A stretch of 64,000 nt of DNA, taken from the NCBI RefSeq assembly GCF_963422355.1, contig NC_085085.1, positions 7,541,733-7,605,732 on the forward strand, read 5' to 3'. This DNA comes from Corticium candelabrum. Taxonomy: Eukaryota; Porifera; Homoscleromorpha; Homosclerophorida; Plakinidae. Both the position numbers and the translations under genes were made by a program. Positions 22,001 through 30,330 of this stretch are shown in pieces (positions within the stretch are counted from its first letter, which is position 1; every line of letters begins with the position of its first letter). The notes under the pieces were generated by a model that was not told the DNA's origin, ran no database searches, and worked only from the letters and a program-made list of their open reading frames with translations.

Positions 22001-23705
22001 GCAAGAGCTGCAAGGAGGAGCGAGGCGAATGCCTGGGGATAAGTCTAGTCAACCCCGTAATTAACTATTGCATCTTTAAGCACAGCTTTATTGTTAACAT
22101 TTGCATCATTGCAGCACATATATGATAACACTAATAGGTTAGAAGGATAAAAGCAGAACACTAGCATTATTAATTTAGTGTTCAATTTAATTTCCACGTC
22201 TCTCAACAGGCTGATGTGCATAAAACACGTCTTACAACACTTGCTATTGTTGATTTATCATTGGAATCTTTGAATTACAGTCGCGTGTCACTTATCCGAC
22301 CCCCTTGTGACCGGACCCCTGTTGGATAAGTGAAAATGTTGGATAACTGAAGCTGTACGAACTCAACTATTATTCATATTAAACAGCATTTTTTCCACAT
22401 TAGGTATACTAAATGTAGATGTAGAATGAATGTAGATGTAGATAAATGTAGAATACAACGAAAAGCAACGCTTGAACTCACTCTCAAACTTGTTTCAAGA
22501 AACAACTGACATGCACGTGGATGTACATGTACGTACACGTGTGCAGCTGACCAGCCACGTGATTACCCACGTGACAAGCTTGAACCGTCGGATAACCGGC
22601 ATGTCAGATAAGTGACACACGACTGTAGATTGAACATTTGCGTTCTAATAAAAGAATGGCTGTTGATGTGCAAAACTGTATCCAGACATGGTTCTGTCTA
22701 TGAAGTTTGCTCTAATTCTGGACAAATGTGTGATTTTATGCACTTTTGAATGATACACCAAGGTCACCGTGAAGTTACAAAATATGGTAGTTGTTATATT
22801 AAATTTTGAAAGTCTAAAGTGAATGTGGAACAGTCACTTATCGACATCAGTGTTTATAAACAACTTGGTCACGGTATACCACTTCCCCAGACTCAATTGA
22901 GTATTTCCTGTATACAGACTCTTGATACTGTATATTGAAGGTATGTGTTTTCATGCCGCTAGCTAGCTGCTAGAACGTGTCTTAATTAATTAAGTACCGG
23001 TTTACTATAAACATTATTAATTAAACTTCATGCATGTCTTGTGCATGTGCTCATTATGAGAGACTTGACTCAAAGTGTTAGCTAGAGCTCTGTTATCTAG
23101 TTGCGATTGTGGTGTCACTTTAGCACTATTATGGTTGGTCAGGTTACCCTCATTTGATATGGCTCTATGTTACATTTAGCATGTCGCCAAAGCAACAAAA
23201 TCTACATTTGGTCAGTTGTACCGATTAATGGATGGTGAGGACAATTATGCTACATACAGACAAGAACTCAACTTGATTATTCAGCAACCTGCTGTACCAT
23301 TCTTAGGTAATAAAGTAAATGGTTTGGTGCCTTACACGTAGGTATACATGGTGTCAGTAACTTGAAATTTGTGTTGGAAGGAGCATATTTGAATGATCTT
23401 GCTCTCATTGAAGAAAGTTTTTCTGACTTTCTACCTGGGCAACCACAGTTTATCAATTTTCACAAACGACGATTATATGCTCGAACTATACGGCAAATAC
23501 GCCAGCACCAGCAAGTTGCATACAATTTGACTGAAGTCACTGTAAATTTCTGTACTTGATGACTACTAGTATATGTGGTTTACTGACTAGATGTCTCTTT
23601 CTGGTGCAGACTGTTCTTGACTTCTTGAAGTGTCTGGAGCCACCTGTAAGTGAGAAGGACCTTTACCACTGCTCTGTTACTAATGAACCAAATCAGAAAT
23701 CTTGA
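2847..23705 (+). CDS. Ras-family guanine nucleotide exchange factor (REM + CDC25 domains), multi-exon, 5' end not found
   Basis: RasGEFs catalyse GDP release from small Ras-type GTPases at the membrane. Exons placed by frame and GT/AG: 2847-3505, 3589-3648, 3701-3748, 12694 to about 12847, 13024-13122, 14600-14726, 14939-15007, 18583-18711, 18764-18823, 19665-19767, 19859-19940, 20001-20084, 20143-20244, 20428-20554, 20632-20709, 20936-21025, 21079-21168, 21235-21327, 23180-23306, 23381-23541, 23610-23705 (TGA). Phases agree from 18583 to 21327 and from 23180 to the stop. A micro-exon near 14849 and the 3' edge of the 12694 exon are unresolved. The first placed exon enters in phase 1 after an AG, so an upstream start exon is missing. 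No SH3, DH or PH domain is visible, so assignment to SOS, RasGRF or RapGEF is open. Introns hold at least eight mobile elements. Confidence 0.85.
4229..5881 (+). mobile_element. pogo/Tigger-type DNA transposon, nearly complete, TA-flanked
   Basis: The 40-bp terminal inverted repeats differ at only two positions. The left one begins CCGTATTCCCTCACATAAAG at 4229; the right one is its complement ending at 5881. TA flanks both ends (4227-4228, 5882-5883). Subterminal regions carry several copies of the palindrome GCGCATGCGC on both sides, likely transposase binding sites. One transposase gene fills the interior. High TIR identity and an almost intact ORF suggest a fairly young insertion, later than the Harbinger-type element that hosts it. 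Confidence 0.9.
4362..5710 (+). pseudogene. pogo-like DDE transposase, C-terminal frameshift
   Basis: The frame from 4362 gives 442 codons. It starts with a psq-type helix-turn-helix ([14 protein letters not shown] ... [17 protein letters not shown]), followed by a CENP-B-like HTH region (residues about 75-150) and a DDE_1 catalytic domain. The acidic residues are visible in [19 protein letters not shown] and [12 protein letters not shown]. After about residue 385 the reading frame changes. The basic tail in this frame is unlike the family, whereas the neighbouring frame continues with an acidic Ser/Asp/Glu tail ([16 protein letters not shown]) to a TAG at 5708-5710. A single-base indel near 5530-5560 therefore probably broke the gene. 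The catalytic core is otherwise intact. Confidence 0.85.
6225..6876. other. Intron stretch with nothing recognised
   Basis: AT-rich RasGEF intron DNA. I see no ORF with a recognisable domain, no repeat ends and no RNA gene. Confidence 0.5.
6881..8180. mobile_element. piggyBac-type non-autonomous element (TTAA target site)
   Basis: Inverted ends CCCCGCCTTCAACATTCCAG at 6881 and its near-complement CTGGAATGTTGAGGGCGGGG ending at 8180 are each flanked by TTAA (6877-6880, 8181-8184). TTAA duplication with ends starting CCC is the hallmark of piggyBac transposons. The 1300-bp interior has only short ORFs and no piggyBac transposase motif. Confidence 0.75.
8358..9650. repeat. Cluster of (GACA)n microsatellites
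   Basis: Short (GACA)n runs occur at about 8361, 8474, 8558, 8773, 9510 and 9616. Several share flanking words such as AACAGTCAATGGACAGAC and CGCTAACTTTACG, so parts of this stretch arose by local duplication. The 8.8-9.5 kb part is T-rich intron DNA with no supported gene. Confidence 0.7.
9958..10055. repeat. (CA)n microsatellite followed by (TATG)n
   Basis: About 50 bp of (CA)n from 9958, then a short (GTAT)n run to about 10055. ORFs across it encode only His/Thr or Cys/Val repeats and are not genes. The rest of 9650-10438 shows no feature. Confidence 0.9.
10439..12374 (-). mobile_element. Degenerate pogo/Tigger-type transposon
   Basis: The left end CCGTATTTTCTCAAAAGAAT (10439, preceded by TA) resembles the ends of the 4229 element. 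The right end is a diverged inverted copy (TTCAAGGAAATATAG, 12374). Both subterminal regions contain short GGGCGGCATTCAT / AAGGGCAGCGTTCTT repeats about 18 bp apart. A minus-strand transposase pseudogene lies between. A minisatellite based on CTTCTACTCATCATCTATAA occupies about 10668-10850. Confidence 0.8.
10823..11902 (-). pseudogene. pogo-like transposase, frameshifted and with an altered catalytic residue
   Basis: Three overlapping minus-strand pieces make up the gene: 11902-11264 (HTH region plus the first half of the DDE domain), 11411-11007, and 11059-10823 (an acidic tail rich in Glu/Asp ending NVVIDDE). The first catalytic Asp is present in [10 protein letters not shown] and the last in [12 protein letters not shown]. 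The middle position reads [11 protein letters not shown], where its relative at 4362 has LVLDRHASH, so the second Asp appears to be lost. The N-terminal HTH is poorly preserved upstream, with stops near 11925. Domain order matches the 4362 transposase, but the two copies are distant relatives, not the same subfamily. Confidence 0.82.
12694..18823 (+). CDS. Middle exons of the RasGEF gene (helical region upstream of REM)
   Basis: Five or six short exons encode helix-friendly peptides: [20 protein letters not shown] (13024 on), an Ala-rich peptide ending [12 protein letters not shown] (14600 on), [20 protein letters not shown] (14939-15007), a basic Ser/Thr-rich stretch (18583-18711) and [20 protein letters not shown] (18764-18823). 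Acceptors and donors are good at 13024/13122, 14939/15007, 18583/18711 and 18764/18823. A predicted helical module before the REM domain is common in RasGEFs, but I could not assign this one to a named domain. The introns here hold a foldback element, a Tc1 element and a MITE. Confidence 0.65.
13137..14561. mobile_element. Foldback-type element with long repeat-built inverted arms
   Basis: The ends TTACCGGTGTA (13137) and TACACCGGTAA (to 14561) are inverted copies flanked by TA on both sides. Inside, two arms (about 13540-13780 and 14180-14420) are inverted copies of each other and nearly identical over more than 110 bp. Each arm is a tandem series of roughly 20-bp units of the type GTCAAATCAAATTTGTAA. 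The element has no transposase. It sits in a RasGEF intron between exons ending at 13122 and starting at 14600, so its ends lie only 14 and 38 bp from exon edges. Confidence 0.8.
15739..15887 (+). repeat. GGGGAC hexanucleotide microsatellite inside the Tc1 transposase
   Basis: About 25 units of GGGGAC with one imperfect unit (GGAACG near 15799). It begins exactly after codons for LHRDG, whose DNA (GGGAC) is similar to the repeat unit, so it looks like an in-place expansion. All six frames are open through it, giving false Gly-Arg, Gly-Asp, Gly-Thr and Pro-Ser ORFs. G-runs spaced by two bases make it a candidate G-quadruplex former. Confidence 0.95.
16405..16705. mobile_element. Short insertion within the Tc1 DDE domain, MITE-like
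   Basis: The transposase frame reads [13 protein letters not shown] up to about 16408 and resumes with [20 protein letters not shown] at about 16705. The roughly 295 bp between are foreign. They begin CACTGTGT and end ACACAGT, which are inverted, and are rich in GTAAGC / CTTACA words. I could not settle the target duplication, so the superfamily is open. Confidence 0.55.
17843..18383. mobile_element. MITE with GGCTGTGTCTCCACTTG ends
   Basis: Inverted ends GGCTGTGTCTCCACT (17843) and AGTGGAGACGTGCC (to 18383), with CTAA next to each end as a possible target duplication. The left third repeats AAACATGTTTAA several times. A diverged relative of the same family seems to frame 54217-57779. No transposase inside. 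Confidence 0.65.
18824..19664. other. Intron with nothing recognised
   Basis: AT-rich intron between the RasGEF exons at 18764 and 19665. No repeat ends or further exons were seen. Confidence 0.5.
19665..20709 (+). CDS. RasGEF exons encoding the REM (RasGEF_N) domain and the start of CDC25
   Basis: The REM domain stabilises the catalytic CDC25 module. Its signature runs from [18 protein letters not shown] through [20 protein letters not shown], then the Pro-rich turn and the helix [20 protein letters not shown]. Exon phases chain cleanly: 103 bp, 82 bp (donor GTATAACC at 19941), 84 bp, 102 bp, 127 bp, 78 bp. Choosing the donor at 19941, rather than the GTGTAA at 19951, keeps the frame and gives a plausible junction ([14 protein letters not shown]). 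The CDC25 domain begins in the exon at 20632 with [17 protein letters not shown]. Confidence 0.85.
20936..23705 (+). CDS. RasGEF exons encoding the CDC25 catalytic domain and C-terminus
   Basis: Six exons cover the catalytic core: [20 protein letters not shown], then [20 protein letters not shown], then the [20 protein letters not shown] segment with the conserved N-x-ALKS-x-P-V-x-RL pattern, a helical-hairpin region, and the conserved PAVPFLG ... [10 protein letters not shown] ... INFHKRR stretch. The exon is placed at 23381 because that yields [15 protein letters not shown] as in the family. An AG at 23340-23341 would give an in-frame version with 13 extra residues. The stop TGA is at 23703-23705, about 20 residues after the domain. 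A 1.85-kb intron (21328-23179) carries two MITEs. Confidence 0.88.
21911..22048. mobile_element. Short palindromic MITE
   Basis: The left arm CCTCGTCCCCAGGTGTTCGC and the right arm GCGAATGCCTGGGGATAAG are inverted and each continues into CTCGCTCCTCC / GGAGGAGCGAG. The full length is about 140 bp. A half copy of the same family occurs at 47251-47331. Confidence 0.65.
22278..22625. mobile_element. Tigger-type MITE, TA-flanked
   Basis: 348 bp with inverted ends CAGTCGCGTGTCACTTATCC (22278) and GATAAGTGACACACGACTG (to 22625), flanked by TA at 22276-22277 and 22626-22627. A TTATCCGA-type end is typical of non-autonomous Tigger/pogo derivatives. A second copy lies at about 38119-38467. Confidence 0.8.
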
Positions 23706-24840
23706 AACTATATTTTCTAGTTATTCTGATTATTATATTACTATTTATTTATCGGTGGACGTTGTTTGAATGGAATTTTTGTATATTTTCTTTTCATACT
23801 TCATTCACATGAGTGCAGTTACAAGCCGAGCTGAGCCAGAGCCATGGCAAATAGTTAAGCCATCCTCCATTCACACAATTGTCCTAGAAAGCTGGCCTAA
23901 TTGGTGGCTGTGTTAGCTTGTAAGCTAATTTTTGGTTAGGTGTATCAAAGAGGTATGCGTATACGCACTGCACCTTAACTCCTTTTGCATGGTCTGGAAC
24001 TCTAACAAAGCGTACCAAATATGGGAATCATAAACCAAGCTAGAAGCTGGAGGATAGTCAGCAACAATTTTACTATTCTTGGAAACAATAGGTTTATAGA
24101 ACCCTTTGCTTCCAAGGAAGGTCAGAAGCGAAGGCATTTTTGTGACTGAGAAGCAGTTTGGTTGAGAGATGCCACTGTATAGCACGTAATGAAACTTATA
24201 ATGTACTGTTTCATATGTTTTGCTTAAATTTACCCATGCAACAGAACCATGCACTCTGAACCTATCACCAAGTCATTTTGTGACTGGAAAACGCATGTGG
24301 AAGAGAAAAGAGACCCCAAACTGTCATAAGAATCTTTATTACAATTTGTTTGATAAGAAAAGTCAATTAATTAAATAAATCTGTCTCAAGCATATATTCT
24401 GAGCGTAAGCTATGCTCCGAGGAACAGCTAAAGCATGCAGATCTATGTAGTATCTATTCTGACTGTGAGGAAAGAAATGAAGATAGCAATTCTGTGGTCT
24501 AAATTCATAATCTTACCTTGTGATAAAATATATCATATCGCCAGTGTATTTTATCAGTTTGTGATACACCTATGACTCGCCTCCTGTATCTTTCAGGTCT
24601 GGCTACGGCCCTCACTGCCCCAGTCAAATAAAGTAGGGAAAACCATGTTATTTCCACGGAATTTTTGTGGTAATTTAGCATGGAAACACGGGCTTTTCAT
24701 GGAAAGCATGTGAGAAACATTCCATAGAAAGCATGTCAGAAATACCATGGTTTTCCATGTCTTTCATGGTTTTACGAATTCGAATCCATGGTTTCGATGA
24801 TCACAGTGTTGTTTAAATAAAACTGTGTTTACGCTTTCGC
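23706..24840. other. Downstream of the RasGEF stop; no gene seen
   Basis: The 3' UTR probably begins here. An AATAAA-containing stretch occurs near 24374. Around 24640-24780 an imperfect repeat of words like CATGGAAA and TTCCATGG appears, without clear unit borders. Confidence 0.4.
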
Positions 24841-24842
24841 TT

Positions 24843-24845
<3 letters not shown>

Positions 24846-24884
<39 letters not shown>
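24846..24884. repeat. (GT)n microsatellite
   Basis: About 38 bp of GT repeats directly before the SINE at 24893. Confidence 0.9.
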
Positions 24885-24892
24885 ACACGCGT

Positions 24893-25292
24893 GCGCTGTG
24901 GCTCAATTGGGTGGAGAATGGAAATATCCGGGACCTTGCAAAGTTGCAAGTTCGAGTCACAGTGATGGCGACCTATGGCATAATTTTCTTGGGCAACAAA
25001 CCTACAGACAATTGCCTCTCTTGCCTCAGGACTATTAATGAGTACCTGGTCTTTGACTGGGGTGGCAAAGGCTCCCAACTGCGACAAAGTCCATCAGCCA
25101 CTGAGGTCCAGGTGGAACTTCGGGTGCCAACACCACAGTTGGCGATGCAGTCGGTGCTCCTGCGAGCACCTGGCCAGACTCCAGGAGATTGCTTAGCATG
25201 GCCCATAGCTCCTACTTAGTGCACAGGAACCCAACCATCTGGCTGGGGGCATTACCGTTTAACGGCAGCTCCTTATCCATTTGCCATTTGCC
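24893..25292 (+). mobile_element. tRNA-derived SINE
   Basis: A Pol III A-box-like TGGCTCAATTGGGTGGAG (24899 on) is followed about 50 bp later by a B-box-like AGTTCGAGTCAC, which is the spacing of a tRNA gene. A longer non-tRNA body of about 300 bp follows. It ends in short direct repeats (TTGCCATTTGCCATT) and then a (GT)n tract, a typical simple-repeat SINE tail. No flanking target duplication was identified. The ORFs across it are not genes. Confidence 0.65.

Positions 25293-25294
<2 letters not shown>

Positions 25295-25365
<71 letters not shown>
25295..25365. repeat. (GT)n microsatellite, SINE tail
   Basis: About 68 bp of GT repeats following the SINE body. Confidence 0.9.
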
Positions 25366-25650
25366 ATTTGGTGTGTGTGTGGTGTGTATTTATTGTGAAT
25401 ATCAATGTAAATATTATTAATTCTTGTCTATTTATTGTCATTATCATTATTTAATCATTAGCTTGTTGCTAGAATGTATAATTCTTTGAAAACACAGAGA
25501 TGCGTCGATGTGATTAAAAATAATTAACTAAATATCATTAATGTTCCACACTACACTTCGAATTCAGTACATGCACATGCGTAACAGCTGCGTCTCTTGC
25601 AGGGCTTGTTATCCACGTTATTTCTCAATTCTGCATGTAGCGCTCTTGCT

Positions 25651-26210
25651 TGCATCACTTGAGGTGGACACGATTATCATGCTTTCGTTGAGCCATTGCT
25701 ATCATCTTTCGTTGAGCCGTTGCTATCATCTTTCGTTGAGCTGTTGCTATCATCTTTCGTTGAGCCTTTGCTATCATCTTTCGTTCCGTTAATTAAAATT
25801 AATTCGTTGTAGCTAAAGATCGATGTATGTGAACGGGAAATACTGTAAAGCGACATGTATGTGTAGCGACCGGATCCAGAAGTAAGCATGCAGCGCAACG
25901 TTTCCTATGAATCTTTCTTGCAAGACGACGTCGATCGTTCATCATCAGTCCTACTTGCACCTGTAAATATATTCTGTAGCATCACTTGCAGTTAACTACT
26001 AACATGGACGAGATTATCATGCTTTCGTTGAGCCGTACCTTGCTAGCATCTTTCGTTCCGATGATAATTCGTCGTAGCTAGATAAAGATTGATCTCGTAC
26101 GTCTCCTAGAAATACTATGATACGACATTTAATGAGCGGATCCAGAAGAAAGCAGCGCTAGCGTTTCCTACGAATATTTCTTGCAAGACGACGCCGATCG
26201 TTCATACTAG
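25651..26210. repeat. Local direct duplication with an internal 24-bp tandem repeat
   Basis: Two copies of a roughly 230-300 bp segment occur at about 25651-25965 and 25978-26210. Shared words include GATTATCATGCTTTCGTTGA, GCGGATCCAGAAG or a close variant, and CTTGCAAGACGACG. The first copy has four tandem 24-bp units of the type TTGCTATCATCTTTCGTTGA at about 25690-25785, while the second has about one. Confidence 0.7.
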
Positions 26211-27519
26211 AAGATCGCGGATGACATGTTGGCCGTGCGCAACGGTACACATGCATGGTCCCATGGGACCTTCGCTTGGCTTCTTGAAGAACGATGAATT
26301 CGTTTGTTTTGCGATTCTTCTGTAAAAAGTAACAGATTTGTTACGTCACCCACTGTTGGTGTCCCAAAGGACTGCTGATTGGCTCAACAAATTCTTGAGA
26401 GTGATTCACGCCGATATGCTATATGACATCCGGACAGACAGATCGGAAGTCAATTCAGCCCGTTTTAGAGTGAGCTTCTCGCGAAGCAGTCCACCACTCA
26501 TTGCCGTGTCCTTTTACTCTCGTAGCTTAATAACACACACAGTCTAATAGTCACTAAGTCACTGTTTCTTTTGCTGACACAGCTTCATTAATTTCACTTC
26601 CTTTACAGTTTGGATGGTACATTTTGACTAGTGCTAAACACTAAGAACAATTTAACTTACACAACACTGAAACATCAGAAACATTGAAATACGGTTACAA
26701 TGCAGAACTTCCAGTCTCTGATGGCACAGGCTGCACGGTTGTAAGTGACACATTTGCAGATGTTGAAAAGCTAAGATAATAACTAAACTTCAGAGAAGCT
26801 TTGATAAGAATAGCAGATTGACCTCTTTGTTAAAATTAATTAACATAGGTGGTTCAAAACTCATAACTGTAATAAAGCCAAAACTGGTCATTTCTTGATT
26901 TTCGAAACTATTTCAAAATGGCGGCTTTATACTGTTCCCCTAGGCGGCCTAATAAAGAAAGTCACCACATCATCATTTCAATTACTGACAAACATTTGAT
27001 TATCCAGACAATTTGGCTTCTGCCGAAAAAGACCTGATATTATATAAATCAATGACGTCAGGGCTGACAAACAAAAAAGTCTCCGTTGATTGGAGAAATT
27101 AATTTTATGCAGCTGTGAACACACATTACAAGCAAATTGGAGTAAATTTGCAATAAAGTAAAATTTTGAATAGACAGCTATTTTGAGTGTTGTCTCATCT
27201 TTAGATTAGAAGTTTGATAAAGTACAGTGGGTACTGGTTGGAGAAAAGCAATTGGCAAGGGATTGGACATACAATCGCGTGAATCAATTTGTGAAAGATT
27301 GAAAAGTTGGTTTAGAGAAGGCAGTGAACAGATCCACTTCTTGCATCGCGCTCTTCATAGTACAAACGAAACAGGCCATCGTGGTCAGAGAACAAAAACT
27401 CTAACTACTAGGCTGCGGTGGCTTTATGTATGGTGCTCAACCAGATCAGTCTAGTTCGTAAGGTCTCTCTTAAGCACTGGAAGTAAACCCTCCTGCCTCA
27501 GAGGTGCTTAGACCATCAT
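26211..27519. other. Intergenic stretch with no supported gene
   Basis: Several 60-80 codon ORFs occur but show no recognisable motif. The right part may contain the 3' untranslated tail of the non-LTR element that begins upstream on the minus strand. Confidence 0.4.
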
Positions 27520-27525
27520 GGCTGT

Positions 27526-28234
27526 CTAGAAAGAAGACATAACTTTACACAGGATCCGTCTGGATCCAAAGAGCACTGTTTTCTGTAAGTGCTGCAGGTT
27601 GTGATGACCTGGAATAATGTCCAGCCACCGTGCAATACCTGTGTGCACTGTACCCAATGCTACAAACACCACCGAAACAACTAGTGTCCAACACTGCCAC
27701 ATGTGGCTTACGTCCACCCGCAAGTCACTGTACTTCACGAACTTCGCAGCCTGTTTCCTGGCGATGTTGCCATTAGCAGGACAGCTGATAACAATAAGAC
27801 AAGTGTTTCTCTTCCTATTTCTGAAATATATGTCAGGCGATTGGCACCGATCTTCCTAGCAGTAAGGATGGCTGTATCCCACAAAATAGGGATGTCGTCC
27901 ATCCCCACAAGCCTATCAGAATGATGCCAGTACCATCTACTCTCCACTGGAAACACAAAATGACAACAAATGTCCCAGTGGATAATGGAGGCCACCTGAT
28001 TGTGTCGATCAGTGTAGTCCATCGGTGCCAAGGCACTACAGCCTGCCACAATGTGGTCGACTGTCTCCAGGTGTGCACTGCACGAGTGGCAAGTGGGACT
28101 GACATCTCGATGCAGATTGTTGCTGTCATAATACCAAGTCGGAAGAGCTTGGTCTTAAGCAGCAACAACCAGTCCCTCGGTTGCAGCAGAAAAATTGGAG
28201 ACTTCAGCCATCCGTTGGTCTCTTTCATGTCCAC
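27526..28234 (-). pseudogene. CCHC zinc box and restriction-like endonuclease domain of the non-LTR element
   Basis: Pieces in three frames. CHSCSAHLETVDHIVAGC at about 28100-28045 fits C-x2-C-x8-H-x4-C. It is followed by YTDRHNQVASIIHWDICCHF, then ILWDTAILTARKIGANR and, after a shift, DIYFRNRKRNTCLIVISCP, which resembles the PD-x(n)-D/E core of restriction-like endonucleases. A further helical part (27738-27526) ends the protein. The second acidic residue of the catalytic core is not evident, so the nuclease looks dead. Confidence 0.7.
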
Positions 28235-28242
28235 AGGAGGTC

Positions 28243-29607
28243 TCAGTAAACGGTGATACTGACCATGAATAGGTTTTCTGCCCCAGGACTGTACACAAAG
28301 AGAACTGCTGCACGTGCGGAAATGTTTCTCATCCCTCTAAGGCGCTTGCTCCAAGACACAACACAGGAAGATCCCACCTCCAAGCAGGCTCTGCGACTTG
28401 TTTTCCCTAGAGAGACTCCCCCGCAGCTGTGCAGTACACTGATGGCTATGTGTCGGATCGAATGAGAGGACCTCCTAGCATCACACTCCTGCACTATTCG
28501 CTTTAAACGATCAGAGCTGCTACAAAGGCAACAGTGCAGCTCCACAATACAAGACTGATACGTCAACTTGATCCGTTGTAACCCCCGGGCCCCCTCCCCG
28601 CCAGCAGAGCATGGCACGTAAGAGCAACGTCTGCCGCCGAAGGTGCTGGTCAGCCGATCAAGCTGCTGCAGGACCGTGGCCCTCCATTGAATGGCATCAA
28701 AACCGTATGTGAGAACCAGCAGTGCAAACCCGTTGATAGCCAGAATCTTGTTCCGACTGTCCAACTCGGTCCGAAGACCCATCTTCACTCTACAAACGTA
28801 CTCACGACAGAGCGTCTCCCGCATAGTGCTGTGCTGGATACCGTTACTCTTTTCCACACCCAAATACTTGTAAACTTGACCCGGTTCCAGACAGTTGATG
28901 GTGTCCGTTTTTCCTACCTCCACCTCAGAATTATGTCCAGACAGCTTGCCGTTGACAAAGTGTGCAGAAGCACACTTGTCCAGGCCAAAATTCATCTGAA
29001 TGTCATCAAAGAAGGTACGAACCATGTGCAACAACCTTTTCTTTTGACCAGGATTTCTGCCATACAGCTTCATATCATCCATGTAAAGTAGATAACGGAC
29101 AAGCTGACGTTTGGCAGTCTCACCACGGCCAGTGCTCAACCAATAGCCATAACCAGTTCTGAGTAACTCCACGCTGAGAGGATTAAGCCATACAGAAGAG
29201 AAGAGGAGATAGTGAATCACCTTGAAATACCTTACCTGATCAGCATGAGCCTCATGTTGATGGTACCGTTCCTGGAAAGCACCATCAATGTCTTCAAACT
29301 CTTCCATCACACGTGACAGGAACCTGCACAAGACTGGACTAATCTTATGCTTAAGACATCGGAGTAACCAGTTGTGTGGCAGGCTGTTATGAGCTCTCTG
29401 GTAGTCCACCCAAGCCATGCTCAAGCTCCTGTGCCTGGTCTTACAGTCTGTGGTAAGCAGTTTGTTAATCAACAGCTGATCCTTTGCACCAAAGGAACCC
29501 TGCTGACAACAACCCTTCGGCTCCGATGTCATGAAGTTCGCTGAACGAAAAGTCCAGTAATCTGTCTGATTGCTCAGGTGAGGATCATGTAGAAAACAAA
29601 TAGACAC
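28243..29607 (-). pseudogene. Non-LTR reverse transcriptase, longest surviving frame
   Basis: A 454-codon minus-strand frame. The RT is visible from QQGSFGAKDQLLINKLLTTD and SLSMAWVDYQRAHNSLPHNW to the catalytic box RYLLYMDDMKLYG (YxDD-type). A conserved KCASAHFVNGKL follows, then the thumb region (YKYLGVEKSNGIQHSTMR). After roughly residue 340 the sequence drifts from the expected pattern, which suggests a frameshift. RT motifs upstream (ISGDEVTLCLKRI and KNDKTDQVKNYRPIT-like) occur in other frames at 29620-29870. The protein would reverse-transcribe its own RNA at a nicked target. Confidence 0.85.
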
Positions 29608-29863
29608 GTGATAGGCCGGTAATTTTTGACCTGGTCAGTCTTGTCATTCTTAGGTATCAAGGTGGCTGTTCCCTAAGATAACTAGTTGGGCACAGAGTCC
29701 GGGTCCTGAGAGCAGGTTGTAGTTACGAGTCAAGTCACCGTAAAGACACGTGATGCGCTTGACCCAGAAACTATAAACCTGATCTGGTCCAGGCGACTTC
29801 TAGTTCCCTATCCTCTTGAGACACAATGTCACCTCATCGCCTGAGATAGGTGGCCACTGCTGC

Positions 29864-30322
29864 TCAGCTGTCCAGTATGTCACCATTGGTTTGACGCCTC
29901 AGCCAGAAGGCAGACTCATTATGACGCACCTCGCTTTCTAAGATATCACTGCTTAATCTCAGACTCGGATGGTGGGAAAGTGATCTGGATAGTCTGCTAA
30001 CCAATTCCCTGTAAAACCACCCAGCATCCTGTTGAAACAAACCATTCTGGTGAAGTCTCTTACGATTGTTTTCCAGCCGATTTATGGTGACCTGACAAGT
30101 CTTCGAATGAGGAATGCTCAACTAATGCCAAAGTAGTTGGAGCTCATGTAACAAACGAATGCTTGATGAGCCTCTCCCAACTTCCTGCAACAGAGCTATC
30201 GCCCGCTGAAGTGCAAGAATCTCCATATCCAGTGTTCGTCTCCATGTCGGTGTTTGAGAGTTAATTGACTTCGCCATCTTTGAGCCCCGCCTTGTGGACA
30301 CTAGTGAAGCAGCAGTGTACAC
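29864..30322 (-). pseudogene. N-terminal region of the non-LTR element
   Basis: Two adjoining minus-strand frames (30322-30122 and 30121-29864). The second contains ENNRKRLHQNGLFQQDAGWF and SEVRHNESAFWLRR, a pattern found just before the RT in this class of retrotransposon. It is continuous in sense with the RT downstream. The start of the element's ORF was not found. Confidence 0.6.
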
Positions 30323-30330
30323 CAGGTACT

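Larger units (their letters stand above)
27520..30330 (-). mobile_element. Degraded non-LTR retrotransposon with restriction-like endonuclease (R2/NeSL type)
   Basis: On the minus strand, the order is an N-terminal RT extension, RT fingers and palm, thumb, a C-x2-C-x8-H-x4-C box, then a PD-(D/E)XK-like domain. That order, with the zinc box and endonuclease after the RT, is specific to non-LTR elements with a restriction-like endonuclease, such as R2, R4 and NeSL. The frame is broken at several places. No poly-A or short 3' repeat and no target duplication were identified, so the ends are approximate. Confidence 0.8.

Noticed and set aside
24893..25219. 124-codon plus-strand ORF and its minus-strand partner as genes
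   Set aside because: They coincide with a SINE that has Pol III boxes and a simple-repeat tail; no protein motif is seen.
27617..29162. Several plus-strand ORFs of 60-134 codons
   Set aside because: They are shadows of the minus-strand reverse transcriptase and endonuclease region and have no motifs of their own.
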